NCBI RefSeq assembly: GCF_003268475.1
Contig: NZ_MCIF01000002.1
Span: forward strand, 4,033,744-4,097,743
Direction: 5' to 3'
Source: Thermogemmatispora tikiterensis
Lineage (GTDB): Bacteria; Chloroflexota; Ktedonobacteria; Ktedonobacterales; Ktedonobacteraceae
Length of the DNA stretch: 64,000 nt
Shown: in pieces, positions 62,843 to 64,000 of the stretch
Numbering within the stretch: position 1 is the first letter of the stretch
How the letters are laid out: each line of letters begins with the position of its first letter
Notes under the pieces: generated by a model
What the model was told of the DNA's origin: nothing
Database searches by the model: none
What the model saw: the letters and a program-made list of their open reading frames with translations, nothing else
Made by a program: the position numbers and the translations under genes

Positions 62843-63535
62843 ATGAAAACCAGCCTGTGGCTGTTGGTCAGCCTCCTCTGTGGTCTCTGCCTGCTAAGCG
62901 CCTGCGGCCCGACGAATGAAGCGCCCGCTGCTGCTGACGAGCTAGGAACTCTTCATAGAGGTCTCGTCTACGTCGCCATTGGCGCCTCTGACTCCTTTGG
63001 CTTTGGCACCGCTGATCCCTACGCCGATAACTGGCCTATTGATCTAGCCCATAAGCTTGGCCCATCCGTCCATCTGGTCAACCTCGGCATTCCCGGCGTC
63101 CACCTCCATCAAGCGCTGCGTCTGGAGTTGCCCATCGCGCTCGATGTCCATCCTGACATCGTGACGATCTGGCTGGCGGTGAACGATCTGGCTGATCAGG
63201 TGCCGGTGACGGCCTACGCGCGCGACCTGGATCTGCTCCTCACGCGCCTCCAGGCAGGGGCGCCGCGGGCCAGGATTGCCATTGCCAATGTGCCTGACCT
63301 GACGCTGCTCCCACATTTTCGCACCTTTGATCAGCAGTGGCTGCGCTCTCAGATCCAGCTCTATAACGCTGCCATTGCTGATAATGTGAGCAAGCATCAT
63401 CTGATTCTGGTTGATCTATCACAGCAGCGCTACAACCTGGCCCGTCATCCTGAGTATGTGAGTGACGATGGTCTTCATCCGAGCGACATCGGCTACGTGG
63501 CTCTGGCTGATCTCTTTTATCAGGCTCTGCGCTGA
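62843..63535 (+). CDS. SGNH/GDSL-family esterase lipoprotein
   Basis: A 230-residue secreted hydrolase. The start is ATG 62843, which gives a perfect signal peptide with lipobox LLSAC (Cys21); ATG 62696 would put 49 hydrophilic residues before it. Catalytic Ser lies in IGASDSFGFG, Gly/Asn blocks in VNLGIPG and LAVNDL, and Asp/His in DDGLHPSDIG. SGNH enzymes cleave acyl or acetyl esters from lipids or polysaccharides at the cell surface. No clear ribosome site precedes 62843, so the start is not certain. Confidence 0.83.
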   Translation: MKTSLWLLVSLLCGLCLLSACGPTNEAPAAADELGTLHRGLVYVAIGASDSFGFGTADPYADNWPIDLAHKLGPSVHLVNLGIPGVHLHQALRLELPIALDVHPDIVTIWLAVNDLADQVPVTAYARDLDLLLTRLQAGAPRARIAIANVPDLTLLPHFRTFDQQWLRSQIQLYNAAIADNVSKHHLILVDLSQQRYNLARHPEYVSDDGLHPSDIGYVALADLFYQALR

Positions 63536-63674
63536 GGCCGGGCCTGACGCCTGGCTGAGCGGCAGGAACAGGAGGCGCGACCAGCTCAGGCGGCCAGTAA
63601 GGTAGGCTGCCAGGGAGGGGGGCAGCTGTGACAGGAGGTACCGGACAGGCTCAGTCAATTTGCAAGAAAGTAGC

Positions 63675-64000
63675 ATGACGGAACTTTTTGGTATCCCGCT
63701 TGATACGCTCAGCACGATCCTGCTGATCATCACCCTGGCGATTGTGGCGCTGGTCCTGGTACTGGCGTTGCGCAATCGGCTTTTTTTTAAGATCGGTGTG
63801 CGCAATATCCCGCGGCGGCGCACGCAGATGATGCTGATCATCTTCGCGCTCATGCTATCGACCACCCTGCTCTCTAGCGCCCTGGCGACCGGCGATGTCA
63901 TGACGGGAGCGGTGCGCAGCGTTGCAACCTATAATGTAGGCAACGTTGATGAGACGATAGAGGGCGGTTCCGGCGATCTGGGCTTCTTCGATGAAGCGAT
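63675..64000 (+). CDS. FtsX-like ABC transporter permease (N-terminal fragment, cut by window end)
   Basis: About 108 codons are visible before the window ends. A helix at residues about 10-32 (TILLIITLAIVALVLVLAL) is followed by FKIGVRNIPRRRTQMMLI, the typical pre-helix motif of MacB/FtsX-type permeases, and a second helix (IIFALMLSTTLLSSALA). These proteins export or release lipoproteins or peptides with a separate ATPase. The ATG at 63675 has only a weak AAGAAAG upstream. Confidence 0.75.
   Translation, partial: MTELFGIPLDTLSTILLIITLAIVALVLVLALRNRLFFKIGVRNIPRRRTQMMLIIFALMLSTTLLSSALATGDVMTGAVRSVATYNVGNVDETIEGGSGDLGFFDEA

Noticed and set aside
1-64000. CRISPR arrays, insertion sequences, prophage genes or rRNA
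   Set aside because: I read the spacers for regularly spaced repeats, transposase-like frames and rRNA blocks and found none; the group II intron is the only mobile-type element.

Overview
The window reads as chromosomal DNA of a GC-rich (roughly 60% by eye), probably Gram-positive-like free-living bacterium. Several things fit Ktedonobacteria/Chloroflexota: zinc-ribbon cyclase-AAA-TPR regulators, Ser/Thr kinases fused to WD40 propellers, lipoproteins with a lipobox, and a FlgM-like fragment without flagellar genes. That placement is inference; no rRNA is present. Genes lie on both strands in short operons separated by GC-rich spacers that often carry simple-sequence repeats.

Layout. 0.2-7 kb: amidohydrolase, YycJ-like metallohydrolase, a 1346-residue cyclase/AAA/TPR regulator (minus), DUF402 protein. 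7.5-11.5 kb: GMC (fatty-alcohol-oxidase-like) oxidoreductase and an ABC exporter. 11.6-15.5 kb (minus): murF-ddl-dipeptide epimerase, a peptidoglycan precursor and recycling operon. 15.7-18.2 kb: quinone oxidoreductase and a CNNM/CorC-type protein, convergent. 18.5-21.9 kb: promoter, TPP riboswitch and thiZ-thiX-thiY (thiamine-pyrimidine uptake), followed by a Ser/Thr kinase-WD40 protein and thiN (thiamine pyrophosphokinase). 25.4-30.1 kb: DprE1/DprE2-like pair convergent with a large GT39-like membrane protein. 30.3-33.4 kb (minus): rpsT, rplS, rnhB, rlmB. 34-41.9 kb: L,D-transpeptidase lipoprotein, transsulfuration enzyme, esterase, propeller-like protein, TPR-rhomboid protease. 42.5-46.7 kb: MarC, GlsB-like protein, two small membrane proteins and an MFS transporter broken by a G8 run. 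46.8-49.5 kb: tatA-tatC, ECF sigma factor and a small membrane partner. 50-55.2 kb (minus): coaD, coiled-coil protein, yceD-rpmF-fabD-asp23-nusB-acpP. 55.5-56.5 kb (minus): promoter, tRNA-Ser(GCU), tRNA-Trp(CCA), terminator. 56.7-64 kb: PP2C phosphatase, DUF72 protein, cobalamin riboswitch with a BtuF-like lipoprotein, FlgM-like protein, pterin dehydratase, SGNH lipoprotein, and the start of an FtsX-like permease.

The outstanding object is the tRNA-Trp gene. Its two halves (56269-56232 and 55627-55593, minus) join into a perfect 73-nt tRNA only if a 604-nt insert is removed. The insert begins GTGCG, ends AC, carries a canonical 34-nt group II domain V with AGC triad, GAAA loop and two-base bulge, and contains a 7-nt EBS1 exactly complementary to the anticodon-loop sequence CTCCAAA. 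It encodes no reverse transcriptase. This is an ORF-less group II intron sitting between nucleotides 38 and 39 of what may be an essential tRNA.

Two vitamin circuits are visible: TPP riboswitch plus ThiXYZ plus ThiN, and a cobalamin riboswitch plus a binding protein. Cell-envelope functions (MurF, Ddl, epimerase, L,D-transpeptidase, DprE1/E2-like, GT39) are also well represented.
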